DNA of 64,000 bases from Narthecium ossifragum (GCA_963920575.1 OY986967.1:6839166-6903165), one strand, 5' to 3'; shown: positions 1 through 12,572, counted from the first letter of the stretch. The notes: generated by a model from the sequence alone, not told the origin. Numbers and translations: made by a program.

Positions 1-292
1 GTCATTCATTAAATAAGCGTATGTATACTTATGAGATGTTGGATTTTATGTGAATTCAATGTCATTTTTCATTCATTATTTATTAACGAATGATGTGGAT
101 AATGAGAAGTGTTCCCAGATTTTATTCACGAATTAGTCGGATACTTAATTCCAACATGGACAATGAGAAATGATTATTAGCACCATAATGCTATGAAATT
201 GTCGAACTTATTGTGAAGGGAAGGAATTTTGTGTTTTGATTAAGTTCTTCAATGAAATTCTTATTTTATGTGCCTAATTCCCTTTTTCTGCT
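1..292 (+). other. Probable leader of the outer copia element
   Basis: This AT-rich stretch before the gag remnant has no long frame. No LTR end (CA followed by a tRNA-complementary site) is recognisable here, so the 5' LTR probably lies left of the window. Confidence 0.4.
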
Positions 293-1110
293 TTGTGCAA
301 TCATGTTGAACACAATAGGATCGAAAAATTGAATGGACCGAAAAATTATGATATCTGGCTTAGGAGGATTCATTACATCCTCAATGAGCAAGAGTTGCTC
401 GATCACTTGACCAATATTATGGTTGCACTTGAGGAAGGGAACACTGCTCAACACCGTCGTGACCAACAGGCTTATGTTGATTGGTTCAAAAGGGACAGAA
501 GTGCGCGCTTTATGTTGCTAAGCTACATGCACAATGACATGATCGGAGACTTTGAGAACTCTCCGACTGCCAAAGAAATGTGGGATCAATTGCATCTGAA
601 GTTTGGTGGCACCTCAGCTAGTAGGCTAAGGGTTCTAACTTTGAGGTTTAACCAGTATATCATGAACCCAAAGCAAACTATGGTTGGGCATCTTAAAACG
701 ATGTCAGCCATGATCAAAGAGATGAATGCAGCTAGCACTGATCTCACTGATTAGCATGGGGCCATGCGAAATTAGTGCTGACTCATAATGAAGGGATCAA
801 GAACTTTGATGACATATCCCGGCACCTTGAGCTAGAAGTGGAGCGCATTCACATGAACCCGGGGCTGCACTCGTTGCTCATGCTGGACAACGCAAAGGCT
901 ACAAGCCCAAATGCAACAGACAGCAGAAAAGAGCTGGATGCAGAAAAGCTCAAGCTGTGGTCCCACAGGATGATAGAGCAGTTGAGCATCACCGAGGCAA
1001 ACGTGGAAAAAGAAATAAATCCAAGCTTAAGTGCTATAATTGTGGTAACATGGGTAACTACGCTAAGGAATGTCCTGAGCCCAAGAAGGTAAGTCCTAAC
1101 CTTGGATCTC
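293..1110 (+). pseudogene. Outer copia gag (broken)
   Basis: Gag forms the particle shell and binds the element RNA. The first frame (293-754) has the copia Gag (UBN2-type) pattern: IEKLNG near the start, then KEMWDQLHLKFGG, then a segment rich in methionine and leucine. It ends at a TAG at 752-754. The rest continues in other frames to a zinc knuckle at about 1029-1072 that reads CYNCGNMGNYAKEC. The usual histidine of the C-C-H-C knuckle is asparagine here, which should weaken zinc binding. At least one stop and two frame changes make this a pseudogene. Confidence 0.8.
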
Positions 1111-1812
1111 TGGAGACATTTGTTTGTTCACATGTCTTTGTTGCTCACACTCTCCTTGGCTGGATTCTATACTCATGAGCAACCAAACATGTAGCCAGAG
1201 ATCAAGCTGGATATCTAGATTATCATCGAGTCCCCGTGGGTAGACATTACGTGATGATGGGCAATGGAGCACAGGAGAATGTCTTAGGAGTTGGCACTTA
1301 CCAACTCAAGATATCTTCTAGGTGCACTTTGCTTCTACATGATGTGTTTCATGCACCCACTATTCGATGTAATCTGCTTTCAGTTCTAGCTTTGCAGCAG
1401 TTAGGATTTTCTTTTCATTTTGAGGATATCTGTTTGTCCATTTATCTAGATCAAACCCTTTATGGTCATGGATATTTGGACAGTAGTTTCTTTAGGTTGG
1501 ATCTGGATCCTCATTTGAATAATAACTCTATTTTCCTTTCATCATCTTCTTCTGATATGGAATCTGAATCTATTAAATAGCATGCAAGAATTGGTCACAT
1601 AGGTCAAGAAAGGTTAGCTAGGTTGGCTAGAGAAGGGTTTTTGGGCTCTCTCACCAAAGTGAGCCTGCCTACATGTGAGCCTTGTCTAGCAGGTAAGGCT
1701 AGGAGAAAGCCTTTTGATAAGGTTATTAGAGCCTCACATCCTCTTGAGCTAGTTCACTTGGATATCTACGACCCAATGAATGTTAAGGCAAGTCATGGTG
1801 CTTCCTATTTCA
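1111..1812 (+). pseudogene. Outer copia protease, GAG-pre-integrase and start of integrase
   Basis: The protease active site is at 1161-1200. Where copia proteases have the D-S-G triplet, the Asp codon is a Tyr codon (TAC, 1170-1172) and the Gly codon is TGA (1176-1178), so the enzyme is doubly disabled. Frame 1236-1580 is the protease body, with the usual VFHAPTIRCNLLSV-like stretch. From about 1581 the GAG-pre-integrase zinc domain follows (HARIGH, then CEPCLAGKARRKPF at about 1677-1718), then the first integrase Asp in HLDIYDPM. Coding stops at 1812, where the CACTA element begins; the same frame resumes at 24071 after the duplicated TCA. Confidence 0.85.
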
Positions 1813-2345
1813 CACTACAACAAAATCGGGATTTCACGACAAAAACTTTCGTGGCAATAAGTTTTATATTTGTCACAATATACTTCTCGTGACGAATATA
1901 TTTCGTCACTAGGTTTGTTACAACAAGTCCGTCGCAATAAGTTTATTATGATAAATGTAGCAATTTATTACAATAGGTGCATACAAGTTACGACAAACAA
2001 AAATTCATCGCCATAACACTAGTACCGATGACAAAATATTTTGTCACGACAAATAAAAGACTTCATGGCCATATGTATGTTTTTGTCAGAATAAGCATGT
2101 CCGACATGAGGGATATTGCGACCGAAATATTTTTTCACTATAATTTTTAACAAAATTTTTGTCACAATATGTTTGTCGCAATAAACGGATTTATTCTAAC
2201 AAATGATTTTGTCACAATCTAGCATAAATGTGATTATTGTGACAAAATAATTTCATCACAATGTATATTTAACTTATAACAACAAAATATTTTGTCACAA
2301 AAGAAACCAAAATTGTGACATATTTTGTCGCCATAGATGTATATG
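1813..2345. repeat. Left terminal and subterminal repeats of the CACTA element
   Basis: Short motifs of the form TTTTGTCAC, GTGACAAAAT and CGACAAA recur in both orientations every 15-40 bases. In CACTA elements such arrays are binding sites for the element's own DNA-binding protein (TnpA in En/Spm). The role is inferred by analogy. Confidence 0.8.
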
Positions 2346-5188
2346 TACATGTGTTAGAACAGAAATTATGACTGTTGACCGGGACTGTAATCAAGGTCAA
2401 AATTCTATTTCCACATTCGAAGAATCAGGAAATTGTGGTTATTAGTTCAACTCCTTCGAATGATCGAATCAGAGGTGTTGAAATGTACAAAGAAGATATT
2501 TTGTGGTTGATTGTGGAGTTGATGGAAATGGAAAATGGGAATAATGGAAAATGGGAAATGGAGATGGAAAATGGAAAATGGGAATAATGGAAAATGGAAA
2601 ATGGGAAATTATGTTAAATCTACTCCTATTTTCGGTAGATCTACTCCTAGAAATAAAGAATTATGATAGCACTACTCCTAGGAAATGAAGGACGTTGCAG
2701 GAATTTAAAGGAAGGAAAATGCAGGAATTTAAGGGAAGGAAAATGCTTCATTGCTGAATTTAAAAGGCTACATTGCTAATAAATATAAAAGAGTACATAA
2801 AAGATAAAAAGCAGTTTTGCTTTGATGGCGGGGAGGCCCTTTTTTCTTCTTCCTCTTGGCTATTTATAGGGCTTCTGGTAACTGATTTGGAAACTGTCAG
2901 GAAACCACTCTGCAGTTGTTGCAACTGTTGCTTTGAAAGAGGAAACCACCAAAACTGCATAACTGGTCTAAAACTGTTCTGGAACCGCCACTAAACAATG
3001 TCTCCTGTTTTCCGCTGTATTTTTGTCGTTGATAACCTTGGAATCTGGTAAAACTCTGAACATCAAAGTTGTAGATCTTCAAATTATCTTTCCAACGGTA
3101 CCAAAAACGTCCAATTTGGACATCGGATGAGAAAGTTATGGCCAACATACTTAGATTGCACTAATGGCCGATTAGGAAAAATGGGCGATAGAAATCTGGA
3201 CGATTTGAGATTTGGACGACATCGTCCATTTTGGGCGATGACATCATCGTCCATTTTGGACGATAGAAAATCTGGTCGATAGATTTTGGACATTTGGTCT
3301 TATTTACCAGTTTACCACTAAACCATTTGACCATTAATTTGATACATCAAATGACCGAATTTGGAGATGACATCAACAACAAAGTTGTAGATCTTTTCGT
3401 CCTCTTTCCAATGGTTCAAGAATCAGTCAATTTGGATATTTGATGTAAAAGTTATGGTCAAAATACTCTAACTGTGTCAACATCGAAGTATCTTTTGGCC
3501 GATTGGCAATATTTACGAAATTGCCATTGATCGCCCAAATGGCTATATTTATTGCTAACAACATGTAATAATTTTAAAATAGTTTTAATATCTATGAAAA
3601 TATCAAAAATTACATAACACATAACTACTATTAATTAACTATATGTATCACTTAAGTATACATCGTTACATACAAGCCAATTAACACAATCAAGGTCGAT
3701 CTTCTGAGGAAAAAAACTAACATCTACAAGTAGCAACACAACTAAGCTCTCACGATTCAAAAAACTAGCCCTTGATAAAAGATTTTTTTTTATTAGAAGA
3801 TGACCAATCCATTCGAGCCGGCTCGGGAGCATTTGCAAACTTGAGTGTAGAAGGAATCAAAATTATAAAATATCAGATCAGGAGAACAGAAAGATCAGAT
3901 CAAATAACAAATAAGTTAGTGTCTGGAAAACCAAATAATTTGCTTTATGCTCATCAATAACTTTCTTTACTCAACAAAGTTAACGTCTGAAATACCAAAC
4001 AGGCTGATTAAAGAAATCAAACAATAGCAAATTATAAATTAGATATGCATCAAATGATTAATCAAATCAAAACAAGACGAAGGAATACATATCCACGATT
4101 CTACAGCACACCAAAGAGGTTACACGAACTTAGTGTTGTAGAACTCAATAATTGAGAAGTGTATCAGTTATCACATGTCAGTGTATATTCATGTCAAAAA
4201 ATTCTTGACAACCATAAATTTATCCTCAAGCTGCATCCATCCTCTATCCATTCTTGAATATCTATCATGAATCAAAAATTGAAAATTATTCCAATTCCAT
4301 CACAATCATATTCCCTAGCATCCATAGATCAAGTTCTCTACTGATATCTAACGACAATACAAGCAAAAAGTAAGATTTTATTTTGTTAAGATCATGGGAT
4401 GTAGGGGCATATCTTGGTATAGGAAATACAAGTAATAATTCATAGCAAGCTAAGTATGAAAGAAAGTAGCAGGCAAAGGCAATGATTCTCAAATCTTGGA
4501 TGGCTGCTCAAGAAGATCAATCAAAAAATATGATGCACATTGTTCACAAGGTCGGGGAAATAGGAAGATTTGACATACAAAAATCAAATTCAAGTTTGTA
4601 AAATCTCACAAAGAACTAGCAAAATCATAGACATGTACATCTTTAAGCCTCATATCACCATTTTTTTAATTGCTAGAGAGGAATCTTGGCTCAAAGACTA
4701 GCAGCATTGTAAGCCATGTAGATAATATGGAAAGAGTGAAAGAAACTTGTCGATATCAACATCCCAACTTCTAGCAATACTCCTAAAACTTCAACCAAGC
4801 AAATATAGGTTCAAGTTCATGTTGCAGCCAGCAAGAAAGAAACAATATCAGCCCAATCCCTTCATAAACTACCACCAGCCAAAAGAAGCATTTTATGGCA
4901 TAAAACTTGGCTGCATATGCATAGATATTACATTTGTGATTTCCTTACTTAGGTTCAAATTCATTTGACATGTTTAGGAAAGACCAGGAATCAAGACAAC
5001 TAGTGGAAATGTATAAGCATTTTTAGAAGACATGTATGAGGTAAATATCACAATAGTTCAACCATGTAAAGGAAATGTATAAGCATCGAACAACGACGAG
5101 TATTGGTTCAAGTATTTTCATAGGAAAGCTAAGATACTGAGCAGATGGCATCAGAGAATCCACATGTTTAACCTTTCAATCATTATAT
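2346..5188. other. CACTA interior, left part, no gene recognised
   Basis: No convincing coding frame. At 2517-2610 there is a simple array based on GGAAAATG. At 2830-3540 the sequence looks like retrotransposon LTR or leader DNA: a TATTTATAGGG motif at 2861, two diverged AAAGTTGTAGATCTT segments (3065 and 3380), and paired GGACGAT/ATCGTCC motifs at 3200-3265. The remainder to 5188 is AT-rich with no recognisable protein; it could be captured host intron sequence, but I cannot identify a source. Confidence 0.4.
2517..2610 (+). repeat. GGAAAATG-type simple tandem repeat
   Basis: Imperfect head-to-tail copies of GGAAAATG, with variants such as GGGAATAAT and GGAGAT, run for about 95 bases. This looks like replication slippage within the CACTA interior. 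Confidence 0.75.
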
Positions 5189-6269
5189 TGTTGATCCTAA
5201 CCTTGTTTTGATGATGCCAACATACATTAAATGATAAAATATATATTTAATATTTATAATCCCTTTAATTTAAAGTCTCAAATTCAATATTTAATGAGTT
5301 TATGTACTGACGGTCGATGCATGGATCGACCGTGGGAATGCGATGGTCAATCCATGGATTGATCACGGACGATGCACCATACTTGACAAAATGAAATGTT
5401 GGCTCGCAGTTGATCGTTGCATCGACCCTGCGAAGCCATTTTCTTGACAAAGCATGACGGTTGATGCGACGGTTGATGGACCAGTCAACCGTGAAATTTG
5501 GACTTTGTGTTTGTAAATGTTGTAGGCTCACGGACGACCCAACGAACGATACGACCGTCGACCGTGGATGTTGGTGAAAAGTGAAGAAGCGACGGTCGAT
5601 CCGAGCATCGACCCTGGGAAGCATTTTTCACAACAGAGCCTGACGGACGATGCGACGGTCAATGGGTGTATCGACCGTGGGTCGCGAACGCTGAGTTTTT
5701 GTACATGACGGTCGATGTCACGGACGATGCATGGATCGACCACCAGCAACGTGCAGAGTAAAAAACTAGCCCTTGGAGAGTTGTAGAGAGCCGTTGGAGG
5801 TCATTTTTGAGCTGGTTGAAGGCTAGGTATAAGTAGTTCTTTGTTGTAAACTTGCCACAACTATTATTCATATTATTGAGATCATCTGAGTAAGTCTAAG
5901 CAAGAGTTACTACTTATTCTCTTTAGAGCTACAATCGTTGTAAATCTTCTTCGAGTCTGAAGAAGTACTTTGAGAGTTATCCAACAGCAGTTGACTGTGA
6001 TTGTAAGGTCATCAAGCACCGGGAAGCTTGGAGGAAAAGTTTGTAAAAGATTTGCAAGTAGTGGAACCTCAAGGAGAGCATTGAGACAAGTGGACATAGA
6101 CCAAGAGTTGGGTCGAACCACTATAAAATCGGTGCAATCTCTCTAAGCTTTCGTTGATATGATTCTTGCATGCTATTTTGCTATAGTTTCATTTCATCTC
6201 TCCTACCTGATTTTTCCATTAATTTAGTTTTTCGAAAAGAGTCAAATTCACCCCTCTCTTGGACCTTCA
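5189..6269 (+). repeat. 5' LTR of the Sirevirus-type element
   Basis: It runs from TGTTGATCC to GGACCTTCA (1081 bp) and is followed at once by the primer site. Its last roughly 345 bp match 22015-22381, the surviving piece of the 3' LTR. It contains a palindrome-rich stretch and a TATA-like box, listed separately. Confidence 0.87.
5300..5833 (+). promoter_or_regulatory. Palindrome array and TATA-like box of the Sirevirus LTR
   Basis: Between 5309 and 5745 there are at least eight paired motifs of the type ACGGTCGAT...ATCGACCGT, for example GGTCGATGCATGGATCGACC near 5311-5330. A TATAAG box lies at 5828-5833, about 85 bp after the last unit. Palindromic promoter repeats are known in maize Sireviruses; use of this array as a promoter is an inference from position. 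Confidence 0.6.
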
Positions 6270-6271
6270 AT

Positions 6272-6283
6272 TGATATCAGAGC
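6272..6283 (+). other. Primer binding site (tRNA-Met type)
   Basis: TGATATCAGAGC differs at one base from the canonical TGGTATCAGAGC, complementary to the 3' end of initiator tRNA-Met. It begins two bases after the LTR end, as expected for first-strand priming. Confidence 0.82.
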
Positions 6284-6333
6284 TAGGTCTCTATTTTTAG
6301 TGGTGTAACAACCCTTAGATGATCTATCTAGAG

Positions 6334-8082
6334 ATGGAAAACATAGAGGGATAAGCTACCAATCGGCCACCATACTTCAATGGATCGAACTATACATTTT
6401 CGAAAACCAAGATGGAGATATTCATCTAATCTATTGTTTATGAAGCTTGGTTAGTAATAGAGGATGGACCTTATATCCCTATGAAAATTGTTGAAGTTAA
6501 AGAAGTCCCAAAGATAAAGAGTGACTACACCCCAATTGATCTCAAGAACCTTTAAACAAATGCCAATGCCAAAAGCTTTCTATTTTGTGCCTATAGCCCT
6601 AGTGAATTCAATAGGGTCTCTATATGCAATTCAACAAAAGATATATGGGACAAACTTGGGGTTACTCATGAGGGAACAAGCTGAGCTAAAGAGTCTAAAA
6701 TAAGTATGCTTGTACATGAGTATGAACTATTTTGCATGAAGAATGATGAAATCATTAGTGAGATGTTTACACGTTTTACTAATATATTAAATGTCCTTGA
6801 ATCTCTTGGAAGAATTTATGCAAATGATGAAGTAGAGAGAAAGATACTTAGATGCATACTGAAATCATGGGATCCTAAAGTGATAGCGATCGAAGAAGCT
6901 AAGGATCTATCCAAGTTGTCACTCGATGAGCTCATGGGTTCCCTCATGACCTATGAGATGAACTTGAAGAAAACCAACGAAGAAGGAGATAAAAAGAAGA
7001 AGACAGTTGCTTTCAAGTCATCTAGCAAAGACTCATCTGATTCATGTGAAGGAGACGACGATGAAAAATTGGCGATGATATCAAGAAGAATTCAAAAGAT
7101 CTTCAAGCGCCAAGGAGGAAAGAAATTCTTCAAGAAGAAATTTTCCAAAGGTGAAAAATACAATCCTACTTCTTCTAACTCAAATGAAATCATATGTTAT
7201 GTGTGTAAGAAGCCCGGACACATCAAGTTTGATTGTCCTCAACTCAAGAAGCCTTCAAAGAAGAAGTTCAAGAAAAAGAAAGCAATGATGGCTACTTGGG
7301 GAGAAAGTGATGTGGAGACATCATCCGATGAAGAAGAACAAGAGGTAGCCAACATATGCTTAATGACACATGAAAATGAGGAAGAAGTGGAAAATGAGGT
7401 AGAGGATGAACTTGCATTTGAAGAACTTTTTTATGCTTATCATGCTTTAGCTAATGATTTCAAATTCCTCAAAAAGAAATACTATGCTACTTGTAAGGAC
7501 TTGGAGAAAGTATAAGAAGAAAAATTAGATGTCATGCATAGGATTGAAACCTTAGAAAAGGAAAACAAATGCATGCTAGACAACAAGTCTTGTGACACTA
7601 GTGACACACTTGAGGAGGAACTCAATGACACTCAATATGAGCTCACCATATTGAATAACACAAACTATGATATGCAAAGGGAACATATCTACTTAAGGAA
7701 ATCCAAGAGAGATGTCACACTTGAGGTAGATGACTTAAAAATCACTATAACTAAATTCGTGAAGAGTAGAGACAAGTTAGATGAGATCCTTGATAGCCAA
7801 AGGAGCTCCTTAAATACGGAAGGAATTGGCTACAACCCTAGGAAGGTGAACAACAAAAAGAAAACTAACTTTGTTAAAGCTTCTTCTCAACCTCCTAATG
7901 TAGCACAAGCACCTATATGTCATTATTGTTGCAAAGTAGGTCACATTGCACCTAGTTGCTATCTAATGATGCATGCTAGTGCTAAGAGAATTTGGGCACC
8001 TAGACATTCATCTTCTTCTCTTATGCATAGTACTAATGCAAATGGACACAAAAAGATTTGGGTATCAAAAATCAAGGTTTGA
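6334..8082 (+). pseudogene. Sirevirus gag (broken)
   Basis: The probable start is ATG at 6334, with the typical FNGSNYTF-like beginning, but stops and shifts interrupt the first 370 bases. The largest open piece (6706-7515) contains the UBN2/Gag core, then a lysine-rich stretch and a zinc knuckle CYVCKKPGHIKFDC (residues about 165-178 of that piece). It ends with an acidic, coiled-coil-like tail. A second piece (7534-8082) carries more coiled coil, a second knuckle CHYCCKVGHIAPSC, and the IWV motif that precedes the protease in Sireviruses. Two knuckles and long coiled coils fit a Sirevirus Gag. A TAA at 7513-7515 separates the two pieces. Confidence 0.84.
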
Positions 8083-8102
8083 TTTCTTATTTGTAGGAGT
8101 GT

Positions 8103-10877
8103 ATGAGATCTAAGATCAAGACTAACACAAAGGCTAAAAGATGGTACCTTGATAGTGGATGCTCAAGACACATGACGGGAGAAAGGAACATGTTATCAAC
8201 CTTTCAATCTAAAGATGGAGGAATGGTGACCTTTGGAGATAATGGAAAAAGAAAAATAATTGGCATTGGCAATATTGGTAAAACCTCTTCCATTATTATT
8301 GAAAATGTTCTCTTAGTTGAAGGTTTGAAACATAATTTGCTTAGCATTAGTCAATTATGTGATAGAGGTAACAAAGTATTTTTGAAGATTCAAAATGCTA
8401 TGTTAAGAATGCTCTTAGTGATAAAATCTTGCTAGTATGTCATCGTGATGGTAATGTATACACATTTTACCTTGATGATCTTGTTTGCCATAATGATGTA
8501 TGCTTTAGTGTCTTAAATGATAATTCATAGTTATGACATAGAAGGCTTGGGCCTGCACACATGGATTTAATATCCAAACTTTCTCGAAAAGACCTTGTTC
8601 TTGGACTTCCTAAGATCAAATTTGAGAAAGATAAGATTTGTGATGCATGTCAAAGAGGAAAACAAGTACAATCCTCATTCAAGCCTAAAGATGTAGTTTC
8701 CACCACAAGAGCATTAGAACTCATTCACATGGACCTTTTTGGACCAACCAAACCTACAAGCTTAGGTGGTAACTCATATGGCTTTGTTCTAGTAGATGAT
8801 TACTCTAGATGCACTTGGGTGATTTTCTGTGCACAGAAAAATGAAGTATGAGCTTTGAAAATGATGAATTTCAAATATTGGGTACTTTAGAGCTTTTGGT
8901 TTAAAATATTTTATCTGAAACAATGGCAAGGATAATCTTGGAAAGTTTGATGCTAGATCCGATGAAGAAGTTTTTCTTGGATACTCGGAGAGAAGAAAAA
9001 GCTATAGAATCTTCAATAAAAGAACCTTGGTGGTTCAAAAATCAAAGCATGTTACTTTTGATGAAATGATTATAGTTCCTACTAGAATTGATGGTAGAGA
9101 TGATGTTATTCCTAATGTCAATTCAAAAAATATAGTAGATGAAACCCAAAATGATGTTGAAGAATTGAATGATAGATTTGAGGAATCCTTTGAAATTACA
9201 CCTAGTGATCAACATCATGATTTGTCCAAATATTGGAAATATGCATCTTCACACCCAAAGAAATTGATAATTGGTGAACCATCAAGAGAAATTCAAACTA
9301 GATCTTCATTAAATGCATGTGCAAATCTAACCTTCCTATCTCAAATTGAGCCCAAAACGATTTAGAAAGCACTAAAGGATGATCATTGGATCTTAGCAAT
9401 GCAAGAAGAGTTAAATCAATTTGAAAGAAATCAGATTTGGAATTTAGTACCTTGCCCAAATGATCATCCCGCCATTGGTACTAAATGGGTTTTTAGAAAC
9501 AAAATGGATGAATCGGGGACAATTACAAGGAACAAAGCTAGACTTGTTGCAAAAGGGTTCAATCAACAAGAAGGAATTGATTTTGATTAGACTTTTGCAC
9601 CGATAGCTAGACTTGAGGCAATAAGACTACTTCTAGCTTTTGCATCTTACAAAGATTTCAAATTTTATCAAATGGATGTTAAGAGTGCTTTCTTGAATGG
9701 TTTCCTAAAGGAAGTCTATGTTGAACAACCCCCCAGATTTGAAGACTACAAATTGAGAGATCATGTATTCAAACTCACTGAAGCCATGTATGGATTAAAA
9801 CAAGCTCCTAGAGTTTGGTATGAAAGGCTTAGCAAATTCTTGATGGATAATGACTTTTGTAGCGGAAAAATTGATACTACATTATTTACCAAATCAAAAG
9901 GCAAAGATTTGCTCTTGGTTCAAATTTATGTTTATGATATTATTTTTGGTTCTACAAATGATAAACTTTGTGAAAAATTTGCCACGTGTATGCAAAGTGA
10001 GTTTGAGATGAGTTTGATGGGTGAACTAAATTATTTTCTTGGTTTACAAATATTGCAAACTCAAGGAGGAATCTTTGTTAATCAAGCCAAATACACTAGA
10101 GACCTACTCAAGAAATATGATTTTGTTGAATCCAAAATTTATAGAACCCCCATGTGTACAACACTCAAATTAGACAAGGATGAAGATGGGAAACCCGTTG
10201 AACAAACACTTTATAGAGGGATGATTGGTTCTTTACTTTATTTGACCGCTAGTAGACCGGACATCATGTTTAGTGTTTGCCTTTATGCTAGATATCAATC
10301 TTGTCCTAAGGAATCTCATTTGGTTATTGTCAAGAGGATCTTTAGATATCTAATAGGAACCCAAAATTATGGTCTGTGGTAGCCTAGAAGATCATCTTTT
10401 GATCTAATTGGCTATTCCGATGCGGATTTTGCCGAATGTAGACTTGATAGAAAAAGCACAAGTGGTACATGTCACTTTCTTGGTCATGCACTTGTTTCTT
10501 GGTTCTCCAAGAAGCAAAATTCAGTTGCTTTATCCACTGCTGAAGCGGAATACATTACGGCGAGTAGTTGTTGTGCACAATTACTTTGGATGAAAATGCA
10601 ATTGGTGGATTACAACATACATGTAGGTAAAATGCCCATTAGATGTGACAACACTAGTGCCATAAGCTTATCTAAGAATCCCATCCTACATTCTAGAACA
10701 AAGCACACAGAAATTCGACACCATTTCCTTCGTGATCACACACAAAAAAGAGATATTGCACTTGAATTTGTTAGCACAAAGTATCAAATTACGGATATTC
10801 TAACCAAACCTTTGACTGAAGATAGATTTCTATATCTACTAAGGGAGCTTAGGATGTCCAATGGATGTCCAAAATAA
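8103..10877 (+). pseudogene. Sirevirus pol: protease, truncated integrase, RT, RNase H
   Basis: The protease active site LDSGCSRHMTG is at about 8150-8180 and looks intact. GAG-pre-integrase and the integrase start (CDACQRGKQ, then HMDLFGPT) lie in 8561-8851. The integrase catalytic core (the D-N-G and N-G-V-x-E blocks) is missing: the sequence jumps near 8850-8930 to the integrase C-terminal side. RT begins near 9399 (WNLVPCP, KWVFRNK); a TAG at 9588-9590 replaces a Glu-like position. The RT catalytic YVDD is YVYD, because codon 9933-9935 is TAT. RNase H ends with HTEIRHHFLRD and DILTKPL before TAA at 10877. Several independent lesions rule out autonomous transposition. Confidence 0.87.
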
Positions 10878-11463
10878 AGGAGCTAAAAAGAAAAGTTATG
10901 GTTACCTCTTTATCTGCTTTTTATACAATATACTACTTGAGTGCTAAATTTTGCTAAATTAAGTAATTTTCATGATTTAAGAGTTGTTTTTAGCTCATAA
11001 TATTTAGTTACACGTGTATGCAAAGTTTTATGATGTTTTGATTTAAAAATGATTTTAAATTAAATTTTAAAATTCACTTTCTGGAACTGACGGTCGATCC
11101 ATACTTCATGACGGGTCGACCGTGCGTACATTCGCACTGGACGGTCAACCGCCAACTCCTTGGATCGACCGTGGGCTTTCATTTTTACACCTATCCTATG
11201 CCACGGTCGACCACCAACTTCTAAGGGTCGATCACCACGGATCGTGTGACAATAAGTGAGGGCTTTTCAGTCATTTTCACTTAATCTCCCTTTATAACCC
11301 CCAGATCATAGCTTCATTGGTTTGACCGTGCCCTAGCCTCTCTCCAACGTCCGCCATCTTCATTCGTTCGACCGTGCCCTAGCTCTGCTTCGTTTGCCAC
11401 ACCTCAGGATCGACCTCTCCTTTCCCCTCTCCTCTCAAAACCATAATTAAGCCTCGCACCAAG
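10878..11463 (+). other. Spacer between Sirevirus pol and the extra 3' frame
   Basis: AT-rich to about 11075, then a palindrome-rich stretch and a TATA-like box (separate entry), then a pyrimidine-rich leader. The leader contains two diverged copies of a segment reading TTTGACCGTGCCCTAGC or TTCGACCGTGCCCTAGC (near 11319 and 11366). Confidence 0.6.
11085..11297 (+). promoter_or_regulatory. Possible internal promoter: palindromes plus TATA
   Basis: From 11088 to 11250 the same ACGGTCGA / TCGACCGT units as in the 5' LTR recur (e.g. ACGGTCGATCC at 11091, GGGTCGACCGTG at 11112, ATCGACCGTGGG at 11163). A TTATAA box follows at 11292-11297, about 170-240 bp before the next reading frame. The arrangement copies that of the LTR promoter. 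It could drive a subgenomic RNA for the 3' frame; this is inference. Confidence 0.45.
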
Positions 11464-12572
11464 AATGCTGGACCTCCTCCACCTCTGACGCCAACTGCTC
11501 CGACGCAAGGTGAGAAGAAGAGGCAGGCAGTGGCAAAGAGAAGGTCGACAAAGAAAGCCAAAGGTTCACTTGGACAGTCCTCATCCATGCCTTCTTCTAC
11601 TCCTTTCTTCGATGACTATTTCTTCCTAGACAAAGATAAGTATGACTCTTGTCCAGAATTTAAGGATAAATTTGTGGTTTCGGGTAGAGTTCTTCAGTTG
11701 CCCATAGGAAAGGAATATGTAGTTGAAAATGTTTTCACTGATATGGGTTGGAAGAAATTCTTAGATTTACCCCAATTTATGTATCCCAAAATGGTTCGAT
11801 ATTTCTATTGCAATATGACTGAAGATATTGATGATGAAGGATATGTGGCCATTAGTAGCTATATTTATGGAAATGAAATCAAAATTACCGTAGAATTACT
11901 AAATGAGATGCTAAGTGCACCAAATCGAGGAGAGTGTGCATATTTTACTTCATATGAGGATTTCAAAAGAATTGATAAGGATAAACAAGGGAGAAGGGCA
12001 ATTCTTAGACCTGATCAAGTTGATAAAAATCCTATGGAATTAAATAGCCTAGACCAAAACTATAGGGAGCTTGCCCACTTTCTCGGAACAAATCTTTTTC
12101 CTAAGCTTGGCCACCATCATCATTTGAAGCCACTTCATGCCTATGTTCTTTCTTGCATGGTTAGGAAGAAGCCTCTAAACTTAGGTTATCTCATTATCAA
12201 GGAGATGCTTAACCTTACGGCTAGACAATCACAACCGTTTGGAGGCCTTCTAACAGATTTTTCCAAGCCCTTACCCTTCACCTAGCTGTTGATGAAAGAA
12301 AACCCTTTTCTCAATCCTTCAAAAAATCCACCTTCAAAAGGATGAATTCTGCCAAACGAGCCTTAGGTTATAGTGTTCCTGATGTTAGTAGTGATGAGGA
12401 AGGAAAGCATCAAGAAGTGCATGACGAAGAAAAAATGGAAGTGAATCAAGGTGACATCAAGTCTTCCCAAGCACAAATCACGACGGATCAAGCAAAGATG
12501 TCCAAGCAACTTGAAGACATTTTTACCTACATCAAAACTGAATTTCCACCTTCCACACCTTCAGTTGATTGA
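11464..12572 (+). pseudogene. Extra 3' reading frame of the Sirevirus (envelope-like class)
   Basis: A frame with no ATG near its beginning opens around 11450 and runs to a TAG at 12283-12285. A second open piece (12342-12572) continues it, with a heptad-rich tail suggesting coiled coil. The central part has the pattern of the so-called putative plant transposon protein domain that follows pol in many Sireviruses: FVVSGRVL, FYCNM, GNEIKITVELLNEML. Its N-terminus is rich in Lys, Arg and Pro. The function of this class is unknown; envelope-like is a historical label and I see no clear signal peptide or membrane anchor. The missing ATG and the internal stop make it a likely pseudogene. Confidence 0.7.

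Noticed and set aside
11464..12572. Calling the Sirevirus 3' frame a true envelope gene
   Set aside because: No signal peptide, membrane anchor or cleavage site is visible; only the family position supports the label envelope-like.
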